Shown: one piece after another, positions 1-8,800 of the stretch
How the letters are laid out: the number at the start of each line of letters is the position of its first letter
How positions within the stretch are numbered: the first letter of the stretch is position 1
Source: JANOAR01 sp031411235
GTDB taxonomy: Bacteria > Verrucomicrobiota > Verrucomicrobiia > Verrucomicrobiales > Verrucomicrobiaceae
Assembly (NCBI GenBank): GCA_031411235.1
Contig: JANOAR010000157.1
Coordinates: forward strand, 1 to 22,363
DNA length: 22,363 nucleotides
Direction of reading: 5' to 3'
Position numbers and translations under genes: made by a program
Notes under the pieces: model-generated
Seen by the model: the letters and a program-made list of their open reading frames with translations, nothing else
The model's database searches: none
Told to the model about the DNA's origin: nothing

Positions 1-1
1 T

Positions 2-1411
2 GGCCTCAGCCATGAAAAACAAGGGGCACTGGAAGCAGGCAAAACGGGCAAGGTCGAGATGCTGCAAGTGCATGTGCCAGCGGCTTTCCAAGAGATCGGC
101 CAGGTCGCGGTGATGAAGGATAACAGCCTGGAACTGCGCAATGAATTGCCCGAGGGCTTGGAGGAAATTGATGCGCGCGAGCTGCGTGGCCAGCTCCAGC
201 GCGGCGGCATTGTCCATGCTTATAAATACCGCGCTCTGCCCATCAAACTGAGCCTGGAGACGGCCAAGAACGCCTACTTCGCCGTGCCTCGCGCCGTCAT
301 CACGCACGCCGTGCTGACTACCGCCGTGGCCACTGATACCGCGCAGAGCACCGAGGCGGTTTATTGGGTACGCAACATCGACATGCAGTTCCTCGTGGTG
401 CAGTTGCCCAAGGGCGCGAAGCTGGTGAGCGACATCTTTGTGGGCAAAGATCCGCAGCAGCCGATGCAGCGCGAGGGCAGCGCCGACCTGCTCGTGCGCC
501 TGCCCAGCGGCAGCGGCGGAGCCAGCCAACAGAGTGCTTTCCCGGTGCGCTTCGTTTATGAAATGCCCAGCCTGAAGCCCGGCGAAACGATGGGCATGTG
601 GGGCACGCTGAACATCGCGCCACCGACCTTGGCTGAGGTGAAAGTCTTCGAGACTCGACACGATCTGTATCTGCCTGGGACGCATCATTACACCCACTTC
701 GCCGGGCCTCTGGAGCGCTCACTGACGGATCGTGGCTGGGGCATCGTGCGCCGCGTGATTGATCCGCTGATCCCTGCCTTTGGCCCGCAGATCGAGCGGG
801 CATCGCAGACGACCTGGAGCAATCCACCCGCCGTGCCCAATGACATCCGCTCGCTGTACGACTTCCAAGTGCCCACCCAAGGCAAGCACGAAACGCTGCG
901 CCGCCTCGGCCCGCCTGCGATCATCGACGTTAGCTTTAGATCGCGTGGCGTGAGTTATTTCTGGGAGGCGCTGGCATTCCTCGCCGTGCTCGCCGCAGGC
1001 CTATGGATGTATAGCCGAGAGCTGCGCGAGAAGGTGGCCTTCGTGGTGCTCACAGGCGCTGTGGCCATGCTGGCAACGGGTTTGCTCAGCCCCGTGAATG
1101 GCCTCATCGCCATCTCCGTGATGCTCGCGCTGATGGCCGTCGTGGGCCTGTGGCTCGTAGCGAGGTTGTGGGGCATGGGCGGTGATGTGAAAGCGTGGAT
1201 CGCGAAGAAGCGAGGTGGTGGAGGTAGCTCCAGTGGCGGCAACACCCGCCCACCCAATCTCCCACGCGGCCCCGTGCTGCCCAACGCTACGCCCGCACCT
1301 CAGCAGCCCACAGCTCCCGAGCCCAGCGCTTCCGCTGGCACCACGACCACCAGCTCCGCCCCTGTGGAGGTGCTGGAGTTCCCCACCAGCAGCGACGACG
1401 CGCAGAAGTAA
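2..1411 (+). CDS. C-terminal part of a giant membrane-anchored envelope protein (5' end outside window)
   Basis: The reading frame is open from base 2 without a stop, so the first ATG at 59 is very probably internal and the gene begins upstream of the window. About 469 residues are visible. A beta-rich region (about 275-600) contains a motif of the form QFLVVQLPKGAKLVS and ends in a VRFVYE-like strand; the same module occurs in the next two genes (LNVQLPADAQL, LPVVLPDKAEL). Three hydrophobic membrane segments follow at about 959-1010, 1030-1089 and 1099-1170. Then come a basic stretch and a Gly/Ser/Pro-rich tail of about 65 residues. The next gene starts 20 bases after the stop, so the three genes probably form an operon. 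I recognise no named family. An envelope role is inferred from the membrane segments and the exported paralogues. Confidence 0.8.
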   Translation, partial: GLSHEKQGALEAGKTGKVEMLQVHVPAAFQEIGQVAVMKDNSLELRNELPEGLEEIDARELRGQLQRGGIVHAYKYRALPIKLSLETAKNAYFAVPRAVITHAVLTTAVATDTAQSTEAVYWVRNIDMQFLVVQLPKGAKLVSDIFVGKDPQQPMQREGSADLLVRLPSGSGGASQQSAFPVRFVYEMPSLKPGETMGMWGTLNIAPPTLAEVKVFETRHDLYLPGTHHYTHFAGPLERSLTDRGWGIVRRVIDPLIPAFGPQIERASQTTWSNPPAVPNDIRSLYDFQVPTQGKHETLRRLGPPAIIDVSFRSRGVSYFWEALAFLAVLAAGLWMYSRELREKVAFVVLTGAVAMLATGLLSPVNGLIAISVMLALMAVVGLWLVARLWGMGGDVKAWIAKKRGGGGSSSGGNTRPPNLPRGPVLPNATPAPQQPTAPEPSASAGTTTTSSAPVEVLEFPTSSDDAQK

Positions 1412-1431
1412 ACTTCAGCCTACCCATCGCT

Positions 1432-4400
1432 ATGAAGACCACCTTTCACGCCAGCGGGGAGCACACGCGAGACGGGTGTGCTCCCCGCCTCGTCGCTGCC
1501 CTGCTCCTTGCCTTCATCATCACTCCCGCACTCGCTGCCGACACGCGCACTCCCGACCGCCACGAACTCTGGGTGCCCAACAAACACTGGGCCGAAGTGC
1601 TGAAGCAGCACCCCAGCGCCGTCATGCTCACGCCCGAGCAGTATGAAGCGCTCGTCCGCGACGCGGGCAAAATCAAAGCGCCCGACACCACCGAAAAACA
1701 AGCCACTACGGCCGTCGTCGAGAGCATGAAATTCACCGCCGCGCCGCAGCCCGGCGATCCTCTGCTGCGCTTGCACGGCGACATCACCCTGCGCTGCCTC
1801 ACCGATGACTGGACACACGCCACCGCCAGCCTGCCGTGGATCAATTTAGCCTCTGCCAGCGTCGATGGCAGCATCGTCATCGGCTTGAATGAAACGCCGG
1901 GATCGGATACCAAGCTCGTCGCAAAAGACGCAGCGCCGACGCAGCGAAAGCTCTTCGTCAAAGGCAAGGGCACGCATCACATCACTTGCGATATTTTGGT
2001 GCGCTTGCACATGACCAGCCTCGCCGGAGCCCAGCGGCTCAACTTCCAAACGGTCAACGCGCCCGCCGTTTTGGAGGTCACGCTGCCTGCAAATGCGAGC
2101 GTGTTTGATACGCAATGCAGCTACATCCGCGAGGACGGCGTGGTGAAGTTTTTACTGCACAGCAGTGGCAAGCCGGAAACGCGGGGGATTCATTGGAGCG
2201 CGTCGGATTTCGCGGGGCAAGATGCCCCTGGAACTCGGGACGGGCGAGACGCCCATCCTACGTTGGGCATCCGGCCTGACCAGCAAAGCTATGGCATCGC
2301 CGCCTGTGCCATCACCGATCACAGCATCGAGACGCAGTGGGATCTGTATATTGTCCGCGATCCCGCAGCGACCACGGGCGACACCTTCACTTTTGTCATC
2401 ACACCGCCCGAGGCCATCGTGCTCAGCGTCGAAGGCGCAGGCATCGCGAAATGGGAGCAGCAGGGCGCGAAGCTCGCCGTGACCGTGCGCCCCGGCGAGC
2501 GCACCGTGCCCTTCCGCGCCGTTCTGCGCACCGTGCTCGATTTGCAAAGTAGCACAGGCATCCTGCCTGTGAATCCTGCTCCAGCCCCCGCCAACCCCAT
2601 GGCCCTCGATCAGATGACCCTCGCCGAAGCCCAGGCCCAGCAAGGCATCCAGTCGCATCCTCTGCCCATGCTGAAATTCACCGGAGCCATCGCGCAGGAC
2701 TACCAGGCCAGCATCACCAGCATCGCCGAGGGCTTGGCCTTGCTCGCCGTGCAAGGCCAAGCCGTTAGCCTCGGTACCCTCTTGCACTGGAACCCCGAGC
2801 GCGAGACACTCGCCCTACTGCTGCGCAAAGCCGAGCCCCGCGTCGTTGCAGACGTCGATGCCCACATCCACATCGGTCGCGACAATGTCGATATAGACCG
2901 CACCCTCGCCATCCAAACCGACAGCCCCGTCAACGAGCTGCGCGTCACCCTGCCCGAGGGCGAGGAATTCCAGAGCACCGCCAAAACCAACGGCCTCGAT
3001 TTCGACTGGAAACGCGCCGAGCAAACCCTGACCTACACCTGGCCCAACAGCCTGCGCCCAGGGCAGCAGACCACGCTGAGCCTGAAGACGCGGAAGCGAA
3101 CCATAACCGACACTGCTACCCCCAAGGCCCTACCATCAACAATCCCCCTCCACCTCGCCGCCCTCGCCATCCCCGACGCCAAGAAGCTCGCCGGCTACAT
3201 CGCCCTCGACTACGACCCTGCGTGGCGCGTCACCATCGGCAGCGCCACCGGCCTGGAGGAGCGCGATGCTCGCGTGACACCGGTGAAAGGCAAGCTCGCC
3301 TGGTTTGCCCTGCGCAGCTACGCGCTCGACCTCACCCTGCAACGCCGCGAGCCCATCTTCGACACCCAGATCACCGCCTACGCCCTGCCCCGCGCCAAGA
3401 CCATCGAGATCGAAGGCCAGCTTACCTTGGACATCAGCGAGGCTCCGCTGCGCAAGCTCAGCGTGCAGCTCGACAAAACCAGCGCCCCGCTCGTGCGCTT
3501 CACCAGCCCCCTCGTCGGCGAGCAGACCCTAGATGCTGCCACAGGCGTGTGGAGCCTCGTCCTGCGCCGCGAAATGTTAGGCCGCGTGCCCCTGCGTTTC
3601 CGCCTCAGCCTGCCCGCGCAAACGAATGATGTGGCAACCGCCACCGAGAACGGGACACGAAAAACGGAACACGAAACCACCACCAAACTCACCTCCCTGC
3701 TTCCGACTCTGCAAATCCCCGCCTCCCGCCGCAGCCAAGGCGTGTGGGTCATCGAAGCCAACACCGACACCGAGCTGACCTTCGAGCCCCACGCCATGCA
3801 GCCTCTTGATGTGCTGCGCGCCCCCGCCATCGACGACTACCAGCCGAGGCATCGCGTGGTGGCCGCGTTTGAGTATCTGCCACAGAGTGGCACAGGCATC
3901 CTGCCTGGGATTGCCCCGCCAAGCCCTCAAACTCCCGCCAACTCCGCTTCCTCACCAAAAACGGATAACGGGAAACGAGAAACGGAATCCCCTTCCCTCC
4001 GCCTCAACGCCTCGCGCCACGCCCCCAGCGAACTCGCCGCCCTCGTCGTCAGCCACATGGGGCTCATCAGTGTCCTTGGTGCAGATGGCAGCACCCGGCA
4101 TCAGGCCAGCCTCGTTTTGCAGCACAGCGGCGAGCAATTCCTTAACGTGCAGCTTCCCGCCGACGCCCAGCTCCTTAGCATCATCGCCGACGCCCAGCCC
4201 GTGAAACCCGTGCGCGGCCCCAATGGCAGCATCTCCATCCCCCTGCCCCCCACCTCTGCCAACCGCCCCGATCTCCCCCTGCGCCTCCTCTACGAAACCC
4301 CAGCCCAGCCCTGGAATGCCAGTGGCACCCGTCCCCTGCAACCGCCCACCCTAGCCAGCGATGTGCCCATCCTCGCGACAGATTGGCAAGTGTATGCGCC

Positions 4401-5853
4401 GGATGGATATAGTTTTAAAAAGGTCGCCACGCAGTTGGAGCAGGAAGGGACGGGGTATGCCGAAAGACTGTACTTTGTCAATATGGCCGACTCGTCCAAC
4501 TACACTTCATCAGGCATCAACGCCCCTGCGAAACCACGGAGGCTAGGCTTCTATAACATTGTGGATTGGAGGCAGCATAAGCTTGAGTTCCCATGGGCTG
4601 CCCATGTCAGAAATGGCTGGAGCAATAATGATATGGCTGGCGATTCGGTTTCTGCCATGCTCCCCAATTACATCCGCGAAGACCCTTATGAGATAGCCAT
4701 CAAGCCAAGAAGGGAAGAAAAGGAGAAGGCCAAAAACCTCGAAGCCGTCTCGGCGCACCAGCGTTCCCGAATGCTGAACCAAGTCAGTGAAGCCTGGGAG
4801 AATAAGGTGCCAATTACCGGCTCAGTGTCGGCAAACGCAGGCCAAAATCTCAGCACCAAGATGAAACAGATCATCTTCCCCAAGGTGATTTTCAGCGGTG
4901 CCTCGGTTGACGAAGCCATCGAGTATCTGCGAGTCAAAAGCCGCGACCTCGACACCACCGAGCCCGATCCAACCAAGCGCGGAGTGAACATCATCCTCAA
5001 AGCAGGAGACACCCCCAGCAACGCCTCCATCACCCTCGACCTCAAAGACGTGCCCATGGAAGAAGCCCTTCGCTATGTCACCGAGTTGGCCGGAATGAAA
5101 TACAAGGTTGAGTCGAATGCCATATTGGTCGTGCCCGTCGGCGAGTCCACAACGGAGCTGTACACCAAGGCTTATTCGGTGCCTTCTGATTTCCTGATCG
5201 TGGGCGCAGCATCAGAGGCAAGTGCTGGTGCTGCCCCAGCAGATTTCTTCGCCGCTGGAAGCACTGCAACTCCACAGCCCGCACCAAGGATGACCGCGAA
5301 AGATCTGCTCTTAACCCAGGGCATTCCTTTCCCAGAAGGGGCGTCAGCCGTGTTCAACCCCATCACCAACCAGCTCATCGTCAAGAGTTCGCAACCGAAC
5401 CTCGACATGATCGAAACGCTGGTTCAATCCGTGAACAACCCACGCTGGCAAGAAGGCCCATTCGAGACCTCAGACCGTGCCCAAAAAGAAGGCCTCCTCT
5501 CCCTCGATCTCGACCTGCCTGTATCTGGCCAGCGCCTGCATTTCCACGGGGCGCAGGCACCGGGTTCGATGGCGTTGCGGTATGTGTCGTGGGAGCGGCA
5601 AATGACCTCGGCCTGTGTCATGCTCATGCTCGGGGCGCTGGGGTTTTTGCGATGGGGAAGACGATGGCCGTGGCTGTCTTCGGCTCTGGTCTTCCTACTG
5701 CTCGCGCTCGGTGTCAGCCTCGTCGCCGAGGACTGGCAGCCGCTGGCCAATGGGCTGCTGTTGGGCTGGTTCGCAGCGCTCGCCGGGTGGCTGGCGTGGC
5801 GCTTGGTGCGGGCCTTGGATGGCTGGTTTAACGGAAGGAGGGCCGGGGTATGA
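1432..5853 (+). CDS. Giant exported protein (1473 aa) with secretin-type STN/N1-like module and C-terminal membrane segments
   Basis: The N-terminus is a signal peptide: hydrophobic core LVAALLLAFIITPALA, cleavage predicted near ALA/AD at about residue 35. Most of the protein looks like beta-sandwich modules. A segment near residues 864-967 (HSGEQFLNVQLPADAQL) matches modules in both neighbouring genes. Residues about 1144-1255 resemble the STN/N0 domain of verrucomicrobial secretins (VIFSGASVDEAIEYL, then LDLKDVPMEEALRYVTELAG). Residues about 1287-1335 resemble the following N1-like segment (GIPFPEGASAVFNPITNQLI). No secretin barrel follows; instead there are about three membrane segments (residues 1390-1470). 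Four palindromic repeats and two AACGG-rich tracts lie in the frame. No Shine-Dalgarno precedes the ATG. The stop overlaps the next start (ATGA). Function is unknown; a structural or scaffold role in the envelope is inference. Confidence 0.9.
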   Translation: MKTTFHASGEHTRDGCAPRLVAALLLAFIITPALAADTRTPDRHELWVPNKHWAEVLKQHPSAVMLTPEQYEALVRDAGKIKAPDTTEKQATTAVVESMKFTAAPQPGDPLLRLHGDITLRCLTDDWTHATASLPWINLASASVDGSIVIGLNETPGSDTKLVAKDAAPTQRKLFVKGKGTHHITCDILVRLHMTSLAGAQRLNFQTVNAPAVLEVTLPANASVFDTQCSYIREDGVVKFLLHSSGKPETRGIHWSASDFAGQDAPGTRDGRDAHPTLGIRPDQQSYGIAACAITDHSIETQWDLYIVRDPAATTGDTFTFVITPPEAIVLSVEGAGIAKWEQQGAKLAVTVRPGERTVPFRAVLRTVLDLQSSTGILPVNPAPAPANPMALDQMTLAEAQAQQGIQSHPLPMLKFTGAIAQDYQASITSIAEGLALLAVQGQAVSLGTLLHWNPERETLALLLRKAEPRVVADVDAHIHIGRDNVDIDRTLAIQTDSPVNELRVTLPEGEEFQSTAKTNGLDFDWKRAEQTLTYTWPNSLRPGQQTTLSLKTRKRTITDTATPKALPSTIPLHLAALAIPDAKKLAGYIALDYDPAWRVTIGSATGLEERDARVTPVKGKLAWFALRSYALDLTLQRREPIFDTQITAYALPRAKTIEIEGQLTLDISEAPLRKLSVQLDKTSAPLVRFTSPLVGEQTLDAATGVWSLVLRREMLGRVPLRFRLSLPAQTNDVATATENGTRKTEHETTTKLTSLLPTLQIPASRRSQGVWVIEANTDTELTFEPHAMQPLDVLRAPAIDDYQPRHRVVAAFEYLPQSGTGILPGIAPPSPQTPANSASSPKTDNGKRETESPSLRLNASRHAPSELAALVVSHMGLISVLGADGSTRHQASLVLQHSGEQFLNVQLPADAQLLSIIADAQPVKPVRGPNGSISIPLPPTSANRPDLPLRLLYETPAQPWNASGTRPLQPPTLASDVPILATDWQVYAPDGYSFKKVATQLEQEGTGYAERLYFVNMADSSNYTSSGINAPAKPRRLGFYNIVDWRQHKLEFPWAAHVRNGWSNNDMAGDSVSAMLPNYIREDPYEIAIKPRREEKEKAKNLEAVSAHQRSRMLNQVSEAWENKVPITGSVSANAGQNLSTKMKQIIFPKVIFSGASVDEAIEYLRVKSRDLDTTEPDPTKRGVNIILKAGDTPSNASITLDLKDVPMEEALRYVTELAGMKYKVESNAILVVPVGESTTELYTKAYSVPSDFLIVGAASEASAGAAPADFFAAGSTATPQPAPRMTAKDLLLTQGIPFPEGASAVFNPITNQLIVKSSQPNLDMIETLVQSVNNPRWQEGPFETSDRAQKEGLLSLDLDLPVSGQRLHFHGAQAPGSMALRYVSWERQMTSACVMLMLGALGFLRWGRRWPWLSSALVFLLLALGVSLVAEDWQPLANGLLLGWFAALAGWLAWRLVRALDGWFNGRRAGV
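1454..1488. repeat. Near-perfect palindrome inside the signal-peptide coding region
   Basis: GCGGGGAGCACAC at 1454-1466 is the exact reverse complement of 1476-1488, giving a 13-bp stem with a 9-base loop (GCGAGACGG). It encodes about residues 8-19 of the second giant protein, the polar n-region just ahead of the hydrophobic core of the signal peptide. It appears to be a short palindromic element inserted in frame. Confidence 0.85.
2214..2262. repeat. Double-hairpin in-frame repeat, copy A
   Basis: There are two adjacent hairpins: GGGGCA-AGA-TGCCCC (2214-2228) and GGGCG-AGA-CGCCC (2242-2254), both with AGA loops. Bases 2218-2261 match 7752-7795 in the third giant gene at 42 of 44 positions. 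Both copies are read in the same frame and encode the same peptide, GQDAPGTRDGRDAHPT. This indicates a dispersed repeat inserted in coding sequence, not shared ancestry of the surrounding protein, which differs on both sides. Confidence 0.9.
2554..2570. repeat. Short in-frame palindrome ACAGGCA-TCC-TGCCTGT
   Basis: This is a perfect 7-bp stem with a TCC loop, encoding TGILPV in the second giant protein. The same palindrome core recurs at 3892-3908 and, degenerate, at 7431-7447. The same GILP peptide is read each time. Confidence 0.8.
3645..3676. repeat. AACGG-rich low-complexity tract, in frame
   Basis: Short A-rich units built on AACGG/CACGAAA (GAGAACGGGACACG, then AAAAACGGAACACG) interrupt a beta-rich region of the second giant protein and encode a charged TENGTRKTEHE-like linker. 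Related tracts lie at 3957-3988 and 8569-8655. Confidence 0.55.
3892..3908. repeat. Short in-frame palindrome, second copy of ACAGGCA-TCC-TGCCTG(G)
   Basis: CAGGCA and TGCCTG pair around a TCC loop; the outermost pair is lost. The context GGCACAGGCATCCTGCCTG resembles the copy at 2554-2570 and is again read as GTGILP. Confidence 0.75.
3957..3988. repeat. AACGG-rich low-complexity tract, second copy
   Basis: The units AACGGATAACGGG and AAACGAGAAACGG encode KTDNGKRETE. This resembles the tract at 3645-3676 and the right arm of the inverted pair at 8569-8655 (encoding TTDNGKPITK). Confidence 0.55.
5835..5841 (+). promoter_or_regulatory. Strong Shine-Dalgarno for the third giant gene
   Basis: AAGGAGG lies 8 bases before the ATG at 5850, inside the end of the preceding gene. 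Almost no other gene in the window has a recognisable ribosome binding site. It supports 5850 as the true start, even though that places about 100 residues ahead of the hydrophobic signal sequence. Confidence 0.6.
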
Positions 5854-8800
5854 GACTATTTTTTCACACAGAGCCTACGCACAACAGGCACACTGCTGAG
5901 CATGGCGAGCAGGCCGTGGAACGCATTCCAAACCGCACGAGCGAAGCCCAGCGCACGGAGCGCGGCACTCCGATGCCGCAGTGCTCGGCACGGGTGCAGC
6001 GCAATGCTCAACAAACGGCCTTCGTTCGGAGGCAGCGTGCCGTGTTGTTGCAGCGAGCGGGTGCCGAGGTCAGCCCAGCCCATGCCCCCTCCAAGCGCTA
6101 CGGCATCGGAGTGCCGCGCTCCTGGCGTTCGACTTCGCTCTCCACGCTCAGCCTGCTTTGCATCGCGCTGCTCCTCGCCACCTCGCTCTCGTTTGCCGAA
6201 TCCAAAGCCCCAGCACCACCGCCCGACCCCGCTGCGCACACGGTGCTCGTGCCCTTCGATGAAACTCAGCCGCTCGCCTCGCAGAAGCCACAGCGCTACT
6301 ACCTCAACCGCGCGGAGTTCGAGCGGCTGTGGGCCACGGCGAAGGAGAATCGCAAGCCCGCGATCCTCGACGACAAAGACGATGCGCACCCCGAGGCGGT
6401 GATCCAATCGGCGCTCTACCGCGCCACGCTGGAGGACGAGCGCGTGGTCATCGAGGCGAGCTACACGCTGCAAACCCGAGGGCGCTGGGCGAAGACTTCG
6501 CTGGCCCTCCAGCAGACGCACGACAAGACCGAGGCCGCGCTGCGCGAGATCACCGTGGATGGCAAGCCCGGAGCGCTGAGCGCGGGCGTGCTGGCGGTGG
6601 AAAGCCCCGGCACACACGCCGTCCACGCGATCTACGACATCCCGCGCCCAAAGCAGTGGACAAGCGTGGGCTTCACCCTGCCGCGGGCCCGCGCGGCGCT
6701 GCTGTCGCTGACGCTCGGCAGCACTGATGGCATGCCGTTTCTCAACGACAACAAACTCATCTCGATGCTCGACGACACGGGTGCTGTGCGCGTGGTGACG
6801 TGCGTGCTCGGCAGTGCCAGCGAGTTGAAGATCGAGCGCACGCCGCGCCGCCCGCAGATGACCACGCCGCCGCCCTCGGCCAGTGTGCAGACGACCCTGG
6901 CCATCGGCCCCGACCTGCGCACGCGGGCCGAGAGCCGCCTGCGCTTCAGCTTCCCTGGAGCCGCGCGACGCGAGCTGACCTTCAGCGTGGAGCCCGGCTG
7001 GGATGTGGTGGGCGTGAATGCCACGAAAGTAGAAGCGGCGCCCCCGCCGCTTTCCGGTGCTGGAGGTGCCCCCGCCTCCCCGAATCCTATCCACCCGACT
7101 TCCCCTGCCCCAGCCGTCACCCGCATCGGCATCGCCAAGCAGGGGGAACTGAGCGTCTTCACGGTCGGCTTCGCGCATGATGTGGTCGATGAAGCCACGC
7201 TCATCATCGGGCTCAGCCCCATGGCCACCACCCTGCCCAAAGCCACGCCCGCCGTGCTGCCCGGCGCGGCGAAGTACGAAACCATCGCGAGCCTCGCTGC
7301 TGCCGAGGGCGTGGAGATCGCCGCACAACCCCAGCCCGACCAGAGCCGCATCGCCGACATGGCCGTGGACTGGGCCGCGCTGGGCATGAAGACACCTGGC
7401 AGCGCACTGCACTATCGGCTGGCGAGTAGGGCAGGTATCCTGCCTGTCGCCAGTGGCGCGGGAGTCTCGCCCGCGAGTCTAGCCTTCACCGCCAAGCAAG
7501 CCTCCAGCCGCACCGAAGCGCGTGTGGACTACGTCTTCCAGCTCAGCGAGCAAAAGGCCGAAGTCTCCGCCGCGCTGGTGCTCACACGGCAGCGCGGCGA
7601 GTGGTCGCAGACGCGCGTCGGGGTGCCTGCGGGCATGGAAATTCAATCCGTGATGGGGCCGCAGGTGGTGGCTTGGCAGCAGGTGGGCAGCGAGGTGTTT
7701 TTGCATTTCGCGGGGTCAACACGATCTGCGGGAGCGTTGAATCCCCAGGGCCAAGATGCCCCTGGCACTCGGGACGGGCGGGACGCCCATCCTACTTCCA
7801 GCGAGGTGCGCTTCGTCATCTACCTCGCCAGCGCGGTCACGCAGGCGCAGCGCTCGTGGACACTCCAACCCTTCACCTTGCCCGATGTCGAGAAGGTTAA
7901 AGGCAGCGCTATTATCGCCGCGCACAAGGCGCTTGAAGCCAAGCTCGTTGGCTTCAAAACCGAGCACGATCTGCGCGAAGTTGAGCCGGGGCCGATGACG
8001 GCTGTCTTCACCATCGCCTCGCCGCTGGAGAAGCAGCGTGCCATCGAGTTTGAACGCGCCGCGTGGTCGGCCACCGTCGCGCTGGAACCGCTCGCCGTGC
8101 GCTTCTCCGCCGATGCGGTGCTGCTCGCGCAAGCCACCGATGCAGGCATCCTTTTGTCCCAACAACTCGCGGTGAATGTGGAGCAGGGAGCGCTGCGCCG
8201 CGTGCTGGTGCGACTGCCCAAAGCCCTGCCCGAGGCCAGCGTCACGGGCGAACAACTGCGCGAGATGCGCGCCAGCATCGTCGGCGAGTGGCGCGAGTAT
8301 GAATGCAGCTTCCAAGCGCAGGGCGGCTTGCTCGGAGCCAGTGCGCTGACCTTCACCATGCAGCTCCCCATCAGCGATGCCGAGCTGTCGCTGCCTTTCG
8401 TGCAAGTCGAGGGCGCGGAGCGCTTGCGACGCTTCTTCGTGGTCGATAACGCCTCCAGCCGCGAGGCCAAAACGCTCGAAGCCAAAGGCGTCGAACTGAC
8501 GCCCAAGGAGTCGCTGCCCTATGTGCCCGAGCAGCTCGCGCAGCCCAAGTTTTATCTCGCAAGCGGCTCGTTTTCCGTTGCCCGTTCTCCGTTGCCCGCC
8601 GGAACTCCAGCCAACCAAACCACCACCGATAACGGAAAACCGATAACGAAAAACGCCGCTCTACGCCTCGCCTTCACCCAGCTCCAAGCCACGGAAGGCA
8701 ACGCCGCTGTCGTCACCCTCGCCGACATCACCACCGTGCTGCGCACCGACGGCGAACGCTGGGACACCGTGGTCTATTCGCTCTACAACCGCAGCCTGCA

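Noticed and set aside
59..61. ATG as the start of the first gene.
   Set aside because: The frame is open to the window edge with a protein-like sequence before it, and no signal peptide follows the ATG, so the gene most likely begins upstream.
5856..7412. A 518-codon open frame antisense to the start of the third giant gene.
   Set aside because: It is a GC-rich shadow: low-complexity His/Arg/Gly-rich translation with no domain pattern, while the + strand has a coherent exported protein behind a strong ribosome binding site.
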